Below are positions 10,771 to 23,194 of a stretch of DNA of 64,000 nucleotides, piece by piece. The stretch is from assembly GCA_950295325.1 (NCBI GenBank), contig OX485807.1:52172440-52236439 (forward strand), written 5' to 3'. The position numbers and the translations under genes are program-made. Position 1 is the stretch's first letter. The number at the start of each line of letters is the position of its first letter. The notes beneath the pieces were generated by a model. It had not been told where the DNA came from, made no database searches, and worked only from the letters and a program-made list of their open reading frames with translations. The stretch comes from Polytrichum commune (lineage: Eukaryota > Streptophyta > Polytrichopsida > Polytrichales > Polytrichaceae).

Positions 10771-12055
10771 CTTGTTGTAGTAGTCCATCCAAACTAAATG
10801 ATGATGGAGCCTTCAAATCTAACTTGCATATTGATGCCAAGTCAACTTTCAACTCTTGGGAAGATTGTGAATGGGACCTCACAATTGACACACTTCCTCT
10901 ACAACAACAAACACATCCTTCACCTCTACACTATCAACATGAAATTTCTAGGCAATCGACCTACAATAATGAAAGAACAATGCAAATCTACCTATCTGGT
11001 AGGTTTGCCGATCTTCCGGTGACGTAGGAGAAGTTTTCACCATTGATAAATTATCACTATAAGCATATCAGACTTGAGCAACTTGTCTTCTGTATGTGAA
11101 AAATTATCTTGCATCACTAAAACATAAAAAAATCTACCATTGTCATAGGATTGCAAGAAACTTCATCAACGCAAGACGCCTAGGTCTCCTGTGCTTCTAG
11201 TGGCAACAGCCAACACAATTCTACTAAACCTATTCTATAAGCATTGAAAAGCACATTTAGACAGATTTAAAGTACAAACATCCTTATGAGCCGCTCACAC
11301 TACTATTTCTAAATGCTGGAAGGATGAACCAGAAACATATATACAAGTGTGTCTTCACAAATAAACAAAAGATGTATACTGATTATGGGTCTATATGTGA
11401 AGAGTTGAGCACACTTCTAAGGATTAGAGGTGATCTAAATTTTCAACTTTTCCTAGAATGCCAAAAGTATATCGGGTATTAACACCTCCTCACTTGTGCT
11501 TATAATTATTCTCACCACGTTTCGATTTAAATTCAACGATCACAGGTGTAGCATACCGTAGTTTTAAGTGCTTTGAGAATTTGCACGTAATGAAGTCAAT
11601 TCAAACATAGCTACTCAAACCTAAAGGACTGCCTTAATAACTAAGGCCCCTGCAATTTCACAATACCACTCAGCGCTTCAGGAACTCCACTCAAGTGCCA
11701 CCAACCCAAACTTACCTTAGAAATCTCTACACCAACTCCTGGTCAAATCATTACCAATTTTCCACTAATTCCTCCCGTGCGAAGGATCAGGCAGAAAAAC
11801 CATGCTCATCGTCTCCTAATCCAATTGATCGTATAAACCTTTACCTCCCAATCTCAACTTCCCAATTTGAGATTTCTCACAATCAAGCCGGTCCGACCCG
11901 AAAAACCAACCCGAAATTAATACACAATCTCCACCATCCGCATCCATAATAATCCACCACCTCTCACTACACACATAAACACCAAGAAACTCATTTTTGC
12001 GAAGGACACCATTTTCATGGTCATCTCTCGCTACAAGTAGATCATGCACTCAGTA
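10771..12055 (-). pseudogene. Remnant of a duplicated BCNT/SWC5-type gene
   Basis: This block aligns with the intact gene at 20541-23011. Positions 10771-10940 match the 5' half of its last exon (20771-20950), sharing TTGTTGTAGTAGTCCATCC and ATTGACACACTTCCT. Positions 11200-11320 match intron 1 near 21770-21865 (GAGCCGCTCA against AAGCCGCTCA). Positions 11670-11900 match 21990-22250 (TCTCCTAATCCAATTGATCG). The conserved C-terminal domain is missing, being replaced by the repeat at 10385-10765. The middle exons are unrecognisable and the frame is broken throughout. It is the dead partner of the intact right-hand copy. Confidence 0.75.
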
Positions 12056-12573
12056 GTGCATCATGATTGATATTTAAGAATATTTTCAAACAAAATGGCT
12101 TTTTCTAGTTCAATTCATGCGAGCTGAAAGGATCCTTTGACCCCAAGCTTAACAAATGAAATGTTGAATCAGAAAACTTTGCTTTATGCTTCAAGACGCA
12201 GAGGAAAGTTAATTTGCTGTTCATCAGCCAACGTTTCAGCGTGTAGCTGGAGGATGACGTCCAATTACATCCGCAGCTCATCATGAACCAAATGACTCGG
12301 AGTTCAGACGGCCTCTACATCTGTGTTGAAGAGACACTGCTTTCTGTAAATGGTTGCTACAATCCATTACAGAGAGAATGCCGCTGAACAGATCCAAGAA
12401 GTACTCAATAGCTCATGATAAGAGATCGAAGGCAACCTATAGATTCCTTGAAGAAGTGGTGTTCTTAAATAGTTACAATCAACTGTGCCAATCGGCATCT
12501 TGACAGAGCGAAAGTATCAGGTGAATCTATCAATCCAGTAACTGAATAGCAGGCTCTCTCAATTACCCCTAAA
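12056..12573. other. Downstream region of the dirigent-like gene
   Basis: No open frame or repeat of note. It probably contains the 3' UTR of the minus-strand gene ending at 12574. Confidence 0.4.
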
Positions 12574-13396
12574 TTACTTCCCGACGACGAGCGTCCACTT
12601 CTGGATGTTGTATTGAGCGCCCTTGGTACCAACAAGCTTCTGATACACAGTGTCTACGAGGGCGTATCCCTTCTGCCCAAGAAACACTCCAGTGCCAGCC
12701 ACCACTGCCAACTGCCTGTCACTTGTGGCGTTGAAAGATGGGCGTTGTCCGAGAATCTGGAAACAACACCAAATGTCATCGACATGTAAGTAATTAAGCA
12801 ACTCCTCCACCAACAACAAAACGTCATGAAATTTTCATACCTAATTATATTGCAGCGGAGATTCGTCACACTTCAAAGTCCAGCTGAGACAGATAGTGGA
12901 CCCAATGATGAGATGAATGGCATCTGTAATTTTGAAACAAACTCTTGGGGAGTACTTTTTTTTCTGAGTGGATTTGTTGCTCAATTTTGATTTAACATTT
13001 TACCTCGTAGGTGGTTTCGATCAGATCTCCGGGCTGGTCGATGATGACGGTGACCTCAGCGCGGTACTTCTGGCCTCCATCGAGCACATACAGGCCCTGG
13101 AACTTGCCCAGCTGCTTAGATTTGGGGTTGACCGTCTCGGTGATGATATTGTCCACCACAACCAACGCACCCAGCTTCAGCTCGCTCGTTTCGCCGCCAC
13201 GCCCAGCCACGATGTAACCCGTCGCATCGGAGCCGGTGTTGATCGCTTCGTGGACGAAGAACGTCACGTTATGGGTGTGCTTGTGCTCGAGGAGCTGTCG
13301 GCCTGCGGCCACCCCGCTGCCGGCCATACAAAGCACCAGCATCCCCCATGCTGCCAGGAAGCTGAAGTTCTGACCCATTGCCATCGCCTTGGCCAT
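12574..13396 (-). CDS. Dirigent-like secreted protein, two exons
   Basis: Exons are 13396-13004 and 12756-12574, joined in phase 0 (GAG|GTAAAA donor, TTTCCAG|ATT acceptor), giving 191 residues. The first about 31 residues form a signal peptide ending GSGVAA. The mature part has the dirigent barrel pattern: HNVTFFVHEAI near residue 42, a GxxxLGxFQGLYV-type strand (GKFQGLYVLDGG) near 103-114, and after the intron VVAGTGVFLGQKGYAL, the family's GGTGxF...GYA motif. Known members are apoplastic and direct stereoselective coupling or processing of phenylpropanoid radicals, so the gene sits suggestively beside PAL; that functional link is inference. The ATG at 13396 (context GCTATGGCC) was chosen because upstream codons lack an ATG. 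N-glycosylation sites NVT and NAT are present. Many dirigent genes are intronless; this one has a 247-bp intron. Confidence 0.85.
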
Positions 13397-13620
13397 AGCG
13401 CAGGATTTCACACTGCAGGCTGCCTATAGGTCCCGACTCGAGCGTTCAAATTATGCAAACTGATGTCCTTGCGAGAGAGGATCTCTGGAGGACACTGCCA
13501 AGTCGATGTCACAGATTGGGCAGCTGTGGGAGACGATGAGACTGCGCTCGTGACTATGTAGTTGTGCTGTGTTGTAATAAATATAGAGATAACACCGCCG
13601 AGCATATATAGTGGAGGAGC
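13397..13620 (-). promoter_or_regulatory. Promoter and leader of the dirigent-like gene
   Basis: Reading the minus strand, CTATATATGC at about 13611-13602 and TATATTTATT at about 13585 are two TATA-box candidates 180-215 bp upstream of the ATG. The spacing suits a leader of 150-190 bases. Confidence 0.45.
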
Positions 13621-15444
13621 AAAAACGAGTGACAGAAACTGGACCGGCTTTTTCGGCCTGTCCTGTAGTACTCACATCCCGTCGAGTCCCGGCTTCGCAG
13701 TCGCATCCGTCACCGGTGGACCTGGACAATTCAATTAACACGAGTTGTTTTGTGAAAAGGCACCTTGGGAGGTGTTTGTAGAAAGGAAAGCATCTCTCTT
13801 CTTGCTCTCTCCGATGGATGTAAGTTAAGTCCTGAGGACAGCTGCGTGGTAAAATTCTCCGCCGGACATTGCGTATGTCACCCCTTTGACGGCAGTTACA
13901 TCTCCGGTTGCATGAGAATATAAGTCAACTTCTTTGTAAATTTAAAAAAACTCAAACTACCCAAGACTCTCTCGATTAAACGCAGTCTGCTCAACTGTGG
14001 TGCAAATTCCTTCGACCGTAACGTAAAAGTGTGTAAGCAGCCGCCTGTAAACTGCCCTTTATGTTAAATGGGAATTCAATCAAAGCATCACTCAAGCACA
14101 TTTTGCTCTTCCACGAAACATTGGCTTCAGCTGATACTTATGTATTACCCTATTTGCAAGTTTGACATCCTGCTCTTTAATCCCCTTGGGGCAAACACTT
14201 GACCTATGGTTGTGACTTGATTCCAGACATGAAATCGGTACTAATACAGATCAAATTGGTTTTAATCGTCAATATGGTCACGAGCTGCGGATGTCCAAAT
14301 CAAGGTAAATTAGCTACAGTATTTGTAACATTATAGGCGGTAGTTGAAGGAGACGCTGAAGATGAATGGCTGGTCCTACTGCCAATTTACTGTCACAATG
14401 GCGAGGAATGACGATCTCCGAAAAGCATAGCGACAAGTGCGTCCTTGCATTCCTGAAACTTCCGTGACCTTTCCTTCCTGCTGACTAATGAAGATCTACA
14501 TAGCTGAGTCGGTAAACAAAAAGTATTTCGAAATGCACACAAAGTCAACCCCCGTTTTCCTTCACTCCCTCACGTGTTTTGTTGGAAAGCCTCCCCAGAG
14601 CTACTAGCAAGGATTCAAGTTGAAGCCGAATGAGTCCTGATGAGCTGGGCTATCTTGAAAGTGGTGCACTTATAAATCCAAACAGTTTTAATTTAGATTA
14701 CGCCGCACATCTTGTACTCTTTCCCATGCGTTGTAAGCCAGAGTGAATACAACAGACAGTCCTCTCCTCCACCCGGATTTGGAGCGCCATTGACAACTTA
14801 CTCGCTGCAAAAGATAACATCATATATATAGACCAGGGTTCGGGAGATTTTTGAGCTCAACCAACTAAAATCCGTCCCTTCATAATTTCTACCGGTTTTT
14901 TTAGGATTTGATCGGTTGCAAACTTGTTGTCATAAATTTGGATCGACCAATATCCTATATTTTTTTTCAAGTGCCGGTTAATTTCTTCTTCATTGTAATG
15001 ACAACCGGCCAAAAACTCGGGCATTGATAAGTAAGTTGGTTTTCCAATTATATCTACAAATAACATACACCATTCAACAACAATGTCCAAAGAACATATC
15101 AGCATACAACAATAATATGTAATGATATCAACATCCAACAAGAATGATCAACAATTTATCTATAGCAGGAGTTGAACCTAAAATAAGCCTTCAACCGGTT
15201 GATGGCCATGGATAAACTCTTCTATCATACCTAGGTCTTAAAACCTCATATTAGATTTGAGGCCACAACATGATAAAAGAGTAACCTAACATACCATACT
15301 GTATACAAAAATGAAATTCACCAACTGTTAGAGTCAAAATCAACAATATCATCTTCACCTTTAAGAGGAAAACGCCCTAAAAGGTATCTTTGTGGATGTG
15401 AAAAGAACCACCTAAACTTTGTAGAGTTCCTTCATAAAGCTATG
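13621..15444. other. Intergenic sequence
   Basis: No recognisable gene. From about 14850 the DNA is repeat-like, with scattered 'accggtt' and 'cggttg' words, and may be an old transposon without identifiable ends. Confidence 0.35.
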
Positions 15445-15516
15445 GCTTCCATTAGTACATTATCAAGATCACCACAAAGAGCTTCCATTAGTACATTATC
15501 AAGATCACCACAAAGA
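15445..15516. repeat. Perfect 36-bp tandem duplication
   Basis: A 36-base unit beginning GCTTCCATTAGTACATTATC is present twice with no mismatch (15445-15480 and 15481-15516). A degenerate third copy starts with TCTTCCAT. It is a recent slippage product in non-coding DNA. Confidence 0.9.
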
Positions 15517-16194
15517 TCTTCCATAGACACACTCATAATACATTCTAAACGCTAGCCGTCAACAATGAAATGCAATAATGAAGCAAAAGCATCGTTAAGT
15601 TTCTTGTGACCTACACGGCTGAGAACCTCCCTCATTCAATATCCGCCCATACCCTCGGGAGACTAGCCAATATCCGCCTATACCCTCGATCGGGAGACCC
15701 AACTCATTTCCGCCATTTTCTGAGCCTGAGGGGTTAAATTTCCTACATTATCTCATATTGGTCGGTTGATTTCCTATACTCTTCATATTTAACTCAGTTA
15801 TACGGCCGAAATCTCCCCCAAAAAATCGGTAATTTTTCAATTTCACTCGGCTAACTTACAACTAGCTGCCGGATCTCCCCGATCATTGATATAGACAAAA
15901 AGATGGATATATTTAGATATATGCACATAAGTTGGCTTTTTGAAACAATAAGATCTTTTGGGTATGTCACTGAGGGGTTGATAACACCGGCCAGTTCGCC
16001 ATCCGTCCCCATCTTCGGCTGTAATAGAGTGAAAAGTGGTGGGCCAACATCTATTTCTCAACATAATCCCCAACAATTTCACAGTTGGACCGGACGGAAA
16101 TTTCAGTGTGATCGGGGCATGAGTGACAACTTGGTGGCAATGGAAATTCTAAGTTTGTAAAATTGTCAGCCAAATTTACAAACTCCATAATATT

Positions 16195-16555
16195 ATTCAA
16201 TTGTTATTAGTTGTTTCATTCTAACAATATCAGTACAGTGTTTCTTTCGAGCTTTTGAGCTTGAATGTGCAAGTGCAATGCTCTGCTGTGAGAATAAATA
16301 AAGTATAATTGTGAATAGAATTTGGTTTATTACCGGCCCCGGCCCCATCCAACGCACAAACTCAGCTGCATAATGTTTCTACTATCAAGCTATTTCATTC
16401 TAAAACTACTTAGTGACAGTGCTTCACTCAAGTTTATCAAGTTAAATCTCAAATAACAATGTTGAGAAGAGAATAACCGTGGTATAGTTCCCAAATAATA
16501 TCTAACTTATTTCTTGCCCCGCCCACCCTCCATACTCAATTGGATAATGTTATGC
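16195..16555. repeat. Diverged tandem duplication of about 185 bp
   Basis: Both copies contain TTTCATTCTAA, a CAGTG-TTC block, GAGAATAA and a CCCC-rich segment ending ATAATGTT (at about 16373 and 16552). Non-coding. Confidence 0.55.
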
Positions 16556-18219
16556 CAACATAACATTGTATTTGAAACAACATAACAACGTAACACTGCA
16601 TTGTTTCAAAAGCTGACTGGTAATTGATGCCTTCAAAATTATTATAAAAGACAATAATAAGCTAAATAATCGCCTCTCTCTTTAATAGGTATGTTAGTGC
16701 CTCCGGGATCAACCAAGCACCGGACCAGTGATTGTTATATATCTCATGGGTCCTCAACGCTTGCTAATAGAACGAAACAAAAGCAATCTGGAGTTAAGTG
16801 GTGTTGTCCTCACCAACGAGACCTGCAACATCTCGGAGATAGGTGTGAACCGTCATTACTCCAAACGATCAACACTGGTGTGTAATTTTGTGTCCTACAA
16901 CTTGTCTCAAGCATTCATTCTTCAAATTATCTCGCTCTCTTAGACTTTGTCAATCATGGCTGAAATATCAACTGCCCTCAAGAACATGAGAAGTGATCTC
17001 ATGTTAAGACCACGAAGTGAGATGATCAACTACATGCAATGCATTGATATGTGGGGCATGACATAAAAATTTTAATGCTTGCAAATTGGCTCAACATCAC
17101 ATGCCCAATCTTGTGCAACAAGAATTCTTACAAGTATAGGTTGCAAGATCAGCCACAATTAAAGCTTTGTAAATGCAGTCTCCAGCTAGACTGGAGGTTG
17201 AGACGTAACCCATTATTTGAATTTCGTACCAACTACAAATCGCTTTTCTCGACCGCATGGATTACACGGCCCAGAAATTGGCCACCCAGGATGAATGCCA
17301 GCAAGATGCCAACTAAGAAACTAGGGTTCATGTTTTCAAATGTTGTGCAAAATTGGATAGTACAATGACATGTGCTTGTAGCTTGTTGGAGAGGATAATT
17401 TGAAGGCTGCTACAAGAGTTTCAGCTCGTATCTTTATCTCTCTGATGTACTCTGCCAAAGCTCATTGATGATACGACCCATTCTCCTGCACAATCACAAC
17501 CAGTCAATTTTTAAAAGAGTTCTTCAAAACCTGAACCTTACTCGGCATTTTATACGGATGTAAGATTGGAGTACAACTCCAAGCAACAATCTGGTTCCAC
17601 CAAATATAATCTTGTTTAATAACAGGGCACATTTTTTTCTGTGACATGAAAGATGTTGAAGACAAGAGTCGCAATTTGAAGTACATGACCTCCTGAGAAT
17701 GCTCACTATACAGAATAACTGTAGAGTAACTTACAGTCCTCATAAGAGTCCGTTCTATTCTATTTTTTCTATCGCTTTAAAAAGTTCCTCAGATGTCACT
17801 GCACCAACTCCATAATTGAGCTGCTCCTTAACAGATCATTCCATTCACCCTCGTCCGCTGGACGAAAAAACAGCAAAGAAATGAATGAGTCGTACAGGAG
17901 ACAGCCACCTTACCAAGTGAGCTAATCAAGTACTAAACCACAAGATTAAAGAGATTCAACTGGAGCAAGAGTGACCCTTGGTTTTTGACCTGCGATGTTC
18001 ACTATGAACCAACTTACTACAAACAATATCCACTACAAACAAAGTTTTGTTCACGACGCTCTTTCTATACACAACTTGCAATTAGCCGGAAGTATACCAT
18101 TTAGAATTTGCTCTAGCAGACTTTCGGATGTGTCAACAACACCATCTACAATCATTGAAATGATTATGATGAACCCAAAAATATGACACAGTATGAGAAA
18201 CTGCCGAATGATCATGTCA
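16556..18219. other. Intergenic sequence
   Basis: Open frames at 16691-16943 and 17051-17368 are short and unrecognised. The sequence left of 18220 has no similarity to the PAL coding region, so the duplication breakpoint lies at about 18220. Confidence 0.4.
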
Positions 18220-18743
18220 TCGCGTTGTTCGACCACGACGGTGTCCTGCTCCCTTCGCGATTCTGCGAAAAAGACCTCATGTTGGTGGTGGAGCGCCAAT
18301 GTGTTCACCTACATCGATGATGCCACCAGTCATGCGTACCCCTTCATGCAAAAGTTGCGTGAGGTGTTGGTGGGTGTTGGTGGATCACACCCTCAAGACC
18401 GCCAAGGTCGAGAGCTATCAGGCTATCTTGGAAACAATCCCCGTGTACGAAGCCCAATTGAAGGAGCGCTTGGAAGCCGTGGTGTTGCGGTGCGGGAAGC
18501 CTACAACAACAAGAGCTTCTCATCTGTACCCACAAGCATTTGGGATTGCAGGGTGTACCCCCGTACTGGTTCGTCAGGGCGGAGCTCACAATGCAGTTAC
18601 TCTCCGGCTTGAGAACGGTTTCCAAAAAGGAGATCGAGAAGATGTTCGATGCCATATCTGAGGGCAAATTGGTGGCTCCCCTCCTTGAATGCGTCGAGGG
18701 CTGGACTAGGGCACCTAGCCCATTACCTGCCCAATTGTGCTAG
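18220..18743 (+). pseudogene. PAL: Truncated, frameshifted PAL pseudogene
   Basis: The block matches codons from about 560 to the stop of the intact PAL (8050-8579), beginning near GTTGTTCG and retaining the stop TAG. The first three-quarters of the gene, including the MIO triad, are absent. Relative to PAL there is a 2-bp deletion in the ERQP codons (about 18297), a 10-bp insertion duplicating GGTGTTGGTG (about 18372), 1-bp deletions near 18484 and 18555, and an in-frame loss of one codon near 18628. The frame is restored only at the end, so no functional protein can result. The downstream flank was copied too, showing DNA-level duplication. It is the dead partner of 6387-8579. Confidence 0.95.
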
Positions 18744-19515
18744 AACCTAAGTTCATGATTCAAATTCGCTTCCATGCATCTGCCACAGAATATTGTAGAA
18801 GAGTATCAGGCATTGCAGAGTGAACCCCATTCACAAGAAACAACATGGCCAGTGGGTATCTGCACATAACCATGCAGCATAAGCAAGAATGAAGCCCGTG
18901 CCAGCAGCCAATCAAGTCGAGCCAACATGTACGCACACTTTAGGACATTCCTTTGGGAAGGCTTATTAGGATCAACCCATCATGTATGGGAGAATTTACT
19001 GGCCGATCACACCCACCAACTGAGACTAGGCTAACTCATGGCGTGGACATGGACAGAGACTCTGCAACCCAAAAGCTAGAATTCCTCAAGCCCTGCTATT
19101 TGCAGAAATTTGACCCAGTAGATGGCTATGGCCTTCACAAACTGAAACTCCAGGCTGATTGCTAAGACTTCAAGCACTCTTCAACCTATTCATACATTGA
19201 GGATTGCAAAGCATCCCTAGCTCGGTAGGTTGCAATTCATTTGTACATACATTCATTATTCCACATTGGAATCAAATTGAAATCATTTCCAAATAATTCA
19301 TAATATCAAACACAACTTTTGGGCTATGGTGTACTCTTCTGCATATTCACATGCACCAAGTGCCATACATATGTTGTTGTATGTAATATATGTACAAAAT
19401 CATGTTCACAGTCCTGCATCAATCAATTAATGGCAGACTAAAAACAACAAGATGCATTTGCACAAGCATATAGCCAACAGAACGCATGACAAGGATGAGA
19501 GTCTTATCAGTTGTT
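18744..19515 (+). repeat. Right-hand copy of the PAL 3' flank
   Basis: Aligns with 8580-9295 in the same orientation. The main difference is about 110 bases at 18977-19090 that are absent from the left copy. Similarity fades after GATGAGAGTCTTATCAGTTG at about 19510. Confidence 0.85.
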
Positions 19516-20540
19516 TTGAACAAGGCCATCAGGGTGTGACCAACAAAATATGCATAGAGTCTCACATCCCGGGTAATCAAAACCTCCAACTTGGGGAGAA
19601 ACTCATTGTTAGAGGGACAGAGGAGACTTGCAATCAGAGTCAGCAAAAACAATTCTTTTGGATTGAAGAAAAGTGAAATTGTTTTCTGATAGGAAAATGC
19701 TCATTTCTAAGCCTTACGGCGCCTTTGCATGTGAGAATATCAGTGACAATGTTCCTCTTGATTAGTATTCAGCTAGTAACTGTTTCCTTGCTTATAAAAG
19801 AGCGAAGATCAAGTCCAGGTCCCAAACAGACATGGCTCGCGGCCATGTCCAGGACTTATACAAACTTCAGGCTTTACAAGATTCTTCTCAATTACACTTG
19901 GAACACATTGCTTCTATTCGGTTGAAGACAAGCATATGCACAGCATTTCACCCTTCTCAAACACTCTAGGAGCATTCTTGAAATAATGAAGTTAAATCAC
20001 ATTCTGAACCTGTCGTTACATCTTAGTATTTATAACTCGTCAATACTTCACAAAAAGGTGTAAGGTGCTAAAACTGTCGGCTAGGGCTTCGTGGTGTCTA
20101 CATAAACTCATCCATGGTGAAGGTGGGAATGCAATGAATTAAATTTTAGCCTGTAATTGATTATTATTAGACGATTTGACTCCGGAAATGGCATCAGAAA
20201 CCCCGAATTAGTCTGGGCCACAAAATAATCAATTTAAGTTTTTTGTGGTCTGCGGAAACATTACGGGGAATAAACAATCTCAGTGATGTTCTTATTCATA
20301 CAGTTCCACTGACTTCCAGGTAGGTGGAAAACAGTACTCTCCAGTTCTGATACTAAGTACAATTATGATCGAAGTGAGCAGAAGTAAGCCTGGCCTGAAT
20401 AGTTCAAACAGTATGCAAGAGGACACCACATGACACCACAAACAACACACAAACAACAAGCGACCAGCACACTGGACCACAAATCCCAAGGGAAGAAGCT
20501 ACATCGCACAACAGGATGAGATGGAAACCACAAAAAGCTT
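19516..20540. other. Intergenic, downstream of the BCNT gene
   Basis: No gene found. The last few hundred bases probably include the 3' UTR of the minus-strand BCNT gene. Confidence 0.4.
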
Positions 20541-23011
20541 TTAGTCCGAGGGGACTGTTTCAGACCGCTGTTTAGATTGAAGGGCAAGGCGGGCATCCCT
20601 CTCTTTCTCATACTCCCGTACATCAGCACGTTGTAGAAATGCAACTTTATCCAGATACTTATCTCCACTTTTCTTGTAAGCCTCAAGCTCATCTTCTAAC
20701 CCTTTCTCCTCTTTAAATGTCCCCCAATCCTTTCTAGATCTATCCAAAATGTTAGGCTTCTGCTTTTTACTAATTTGTTGTAGTAGTCCATCCAGACCAG
20801 ATGATGATGAAGCCTGCATTTCTGACTTGCGAATTGATGCCTGGGCAGCTTTCAACTCCTGGGAAGACTTTGATTCGGACCTCGTAATTGACACACTTCC
20901 TTCCTCTACAGGAACAGATGTGTCCTTCACCTGTACAACAGGAAAACATGCTCAATTTAAATTCTGAGAGAAGGATAATGCTGGGTTGTTCAACCATGCA
21001 GAGACCATAGAGAGGAACCCAAAATTCTGTACCTACATTTCTAAAGTGAAGAACGCAAGTCAACAATGCAGACCGCACCAGACATGGAGGTTAAAAAGGG
21101 GTAAGTAGCAACCTCTTTGTCAGTAACAGAAGATGTTGCTGAAACACTTCCATTGTTCTCTACAATTCCTTGGTCATTCAGCACCTGATTAGTTTTGGCC
21201 TCCTCACTGGCAGTGATCCCCGTGCTATTACTTTTCACAGCAATGCCTCCTGATACCTGACTGGCCTTGTTAGCTGTCGATGCTCGTGCAGGGGCAAGGC
21301 CCAAATTTATCATCCAGCCCTGCAGCCTCCCTCGTAGTTAGGAAAAAACTCATTCGAGAAAATAGTAGAACTTGCTCTGAAGTGACCCTGAGACACCGAA
21401 ACCATGCAAAAAGGACCTTTGACCTATACTTAACTTATAACCTTTCACATAGTAGAGAAAGAGATTGAGAACTCACAGGCACACTTTTTGTAGATTTCTT
21501 CTCCTTTATGACCTTCTGTAGATTGGAATTGCTAATCTTGACTATCGGTAGAGGCTCCTTAGCATTGAGCTCCTCCCAAATTGCATTGATCTTTGCTTTT
21601 TTTGCTGCTCTTCCATCCACCATTAAAATCAATATACGATTGCCAACTATTTCAAGAGATTGTCATAACCAAAAAAAAAAAAAAAAAAGAGGATTACAAA
21701 ATCTCCACACATATCCTTTAATGGCATTGGCAGCGCCAGCTTCCAATGAAGCTAATAACAGTAGTCACCACAACTCTACTGCATCTATCCCAAAAGCACT
21801 CACACATATGAATAGTTTAAAAGCATAAACATATAAGCCGCTCAGACTACCAACTCTAAAATCCTACTCGAACCCTAATGGCCTAATGACCCTACTGGCC
21901 CCTTCTAAATCATCATCTGCCCGTAGATACTACTACAATTTGCAGGTCCTCTAAAACAGACTGACTCCTCGTTGCTAAATCTCCAATACAATGTCACAAT
22001 ACCACTTCGCGCTTCAGGAACACAACTCAAATACCACCAAGACCACCCTAAAATCTCAATATCAACCCCTTGTCGAATCAATACCAGTTTTCCTCCAATT
22101 CCTCCCAATCAAAGAAGCAGGCAAAAAAAACCAGCCTCAATCATCTCCTAATCCAATTGATCGCTTCAACCTTCACTTCCCAATCGCAAACTTCCAATCT
22201 AACACCTACTACAAGAAAACCCTAATAACCCAGTCCGACCAAAAAACCAACACAGAAGTTCACGCACACATCTCTGCCATACGCATCCATAGCAATCCAC
22301 TACCTCTAAATACACACACACCTAGAACACAAAATTCCCCGACAGCTGCAATTTTTCCATCTATCGCTCACTACGAGGGTTTCAGGTTGGGGATCGAGAT
22401 GAAAGACCATCGCATCTACTCAGATTTTCAGACCCTGTGACAAATGGCTCGCAGGATCGCTGAAAAGAAGGTTGTACCGGCCATCGATCCATGATAAAGC
22501 CCAATTTGCGCTCACACCAGCTTAACATCGAAAAATCAAACCCTAATATGCTGGCTATTAGAAAGAAACGTGATTCTGAATATCATACACATTCTCCATC
22601 ATCCTCGTCCATAACTATCCACCGCTCCTCACTACACACACATAGAACGCGATATTGAAGGGCTCCAATTTGGACATATCTCGCTCACAACAAGGGTTTC
22701 GGGTCAAGGCTTAAGGTTACAGACCATCGCATGTGCTCAGGTTTTCAGGTTTTTCAGATCCTGTAACCAACAGCCAGCAGGATCCAGAAGGAAGATTGCA
22801 CCAGCCATCGATTCACCCTAAAATGCGATCAGCGAGAACTCGCACACCAGATTGACATCGAAAAGCGACCAAATATGAGGGGTAGAGATGACGGCCAGTC
22901 ACGGCCAATTGCAGGGAGGTGAGGAAAGAGTGGATGAGAGGTACCGTCGGATTGCAATTGGTCCTCGGCCATCGCCGGGGAGGCTCCGTCTGCTGATGCT
23001 GGCGGTGCCAT
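20541..23011 (-). CDS. BCNT/CFDP1 (SWC5-type) domain protein, four exons
   Basis: Proposed exons are 23011-22945, 21646-21477, 21319-21113 and 20930-20541 (phases 1, 0, 0), giving 277 residues. The last exon contains the diagnostic BCNT-C domain at about residues 202-263: KKQKPNILDRSRKDWG, then KEEKGLEDELEAYKKSGDKY and LDKVAFLQRADVREYEKERD. Exon 2 has KINAIWEELNA, resembling the conserved N-terminal helix of this family. Homologues (yeast Swc5, human CFDP1) are nuclear subunits of the SWR1/SRCAP remodeller that deposits H2A.Z. The start ATG 23011 and the exon 1 donor (GACG|GTACCT) fit the exon 2 acceptor in phase, but the exon 3 donor (GAG|GTTGCT) is weak and the usual acidic N-terminal stretch is not seen, so exon 1-2 boundaries are less certain than exon 4. 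Its duplicate at 10771-12055 is dead. Confidence 0.8.
22256..22780. repeat. Diverged tandem duplication in BCNT intron 1
   Basis: About 22256-22440 and 22595-22760 are two copies about 340 bp apart, each with CATCC-ATA-C-ATCCAC, ACACACACA-CTAGAAC and GACCATCGCATSTRCTCAG. They lie in the first intron of the BCNT gene near its promoter. Confidence 0.55.
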
Positions 23012-23194
23012 GAAACCCTAGCGTCGCAAGATCTCCGCCATCGCCAGCCGGAGGAGGAGCAATACAAAGAGCCAGGAGCAAGGCTGCGGGCAGCGGGCAG
23101 CGGGCAGAAGTTAAAACAATTCCCGCCTCTCCATTTAAGGGGGAATGTTCACAACACCTACTGAGAAGGAGGGGAGGGTGAAAACGCTCAATAA
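23012..23194 (-). promoter_or_regulatory. BCNT gene leader and promoter
   Basis: Immediately upstream of ATG 23011 the plus strand reads a triplicated GCGGGCA run (about 23086-23106), then TTCCCGCC at about 23121, which resembles an E2F-type site. GC-rich and TATA-less, as is common for housekeeping genes. Confidence 0.35.

Noticed and set aside
13408-13741. Open frames upstream of the dirigent gene on the minus strand
   Set aside because: They overlap the TATA-containing promoter and leader and have no recognisable domain.
18220-18743. A second functional PAL or a processed retrocopy
   Set aside because: It lacks the MIO triad, has several frameshifts, and the downstream genomic flank was copied with it; no poly-A tail.
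20541-20930. BCNT gene as a single-exon 129-residue protein
   Set aside because: The frame opens with GTG directly after a splice acceptor, and in-phase upstream exons fit; it is a last exon.
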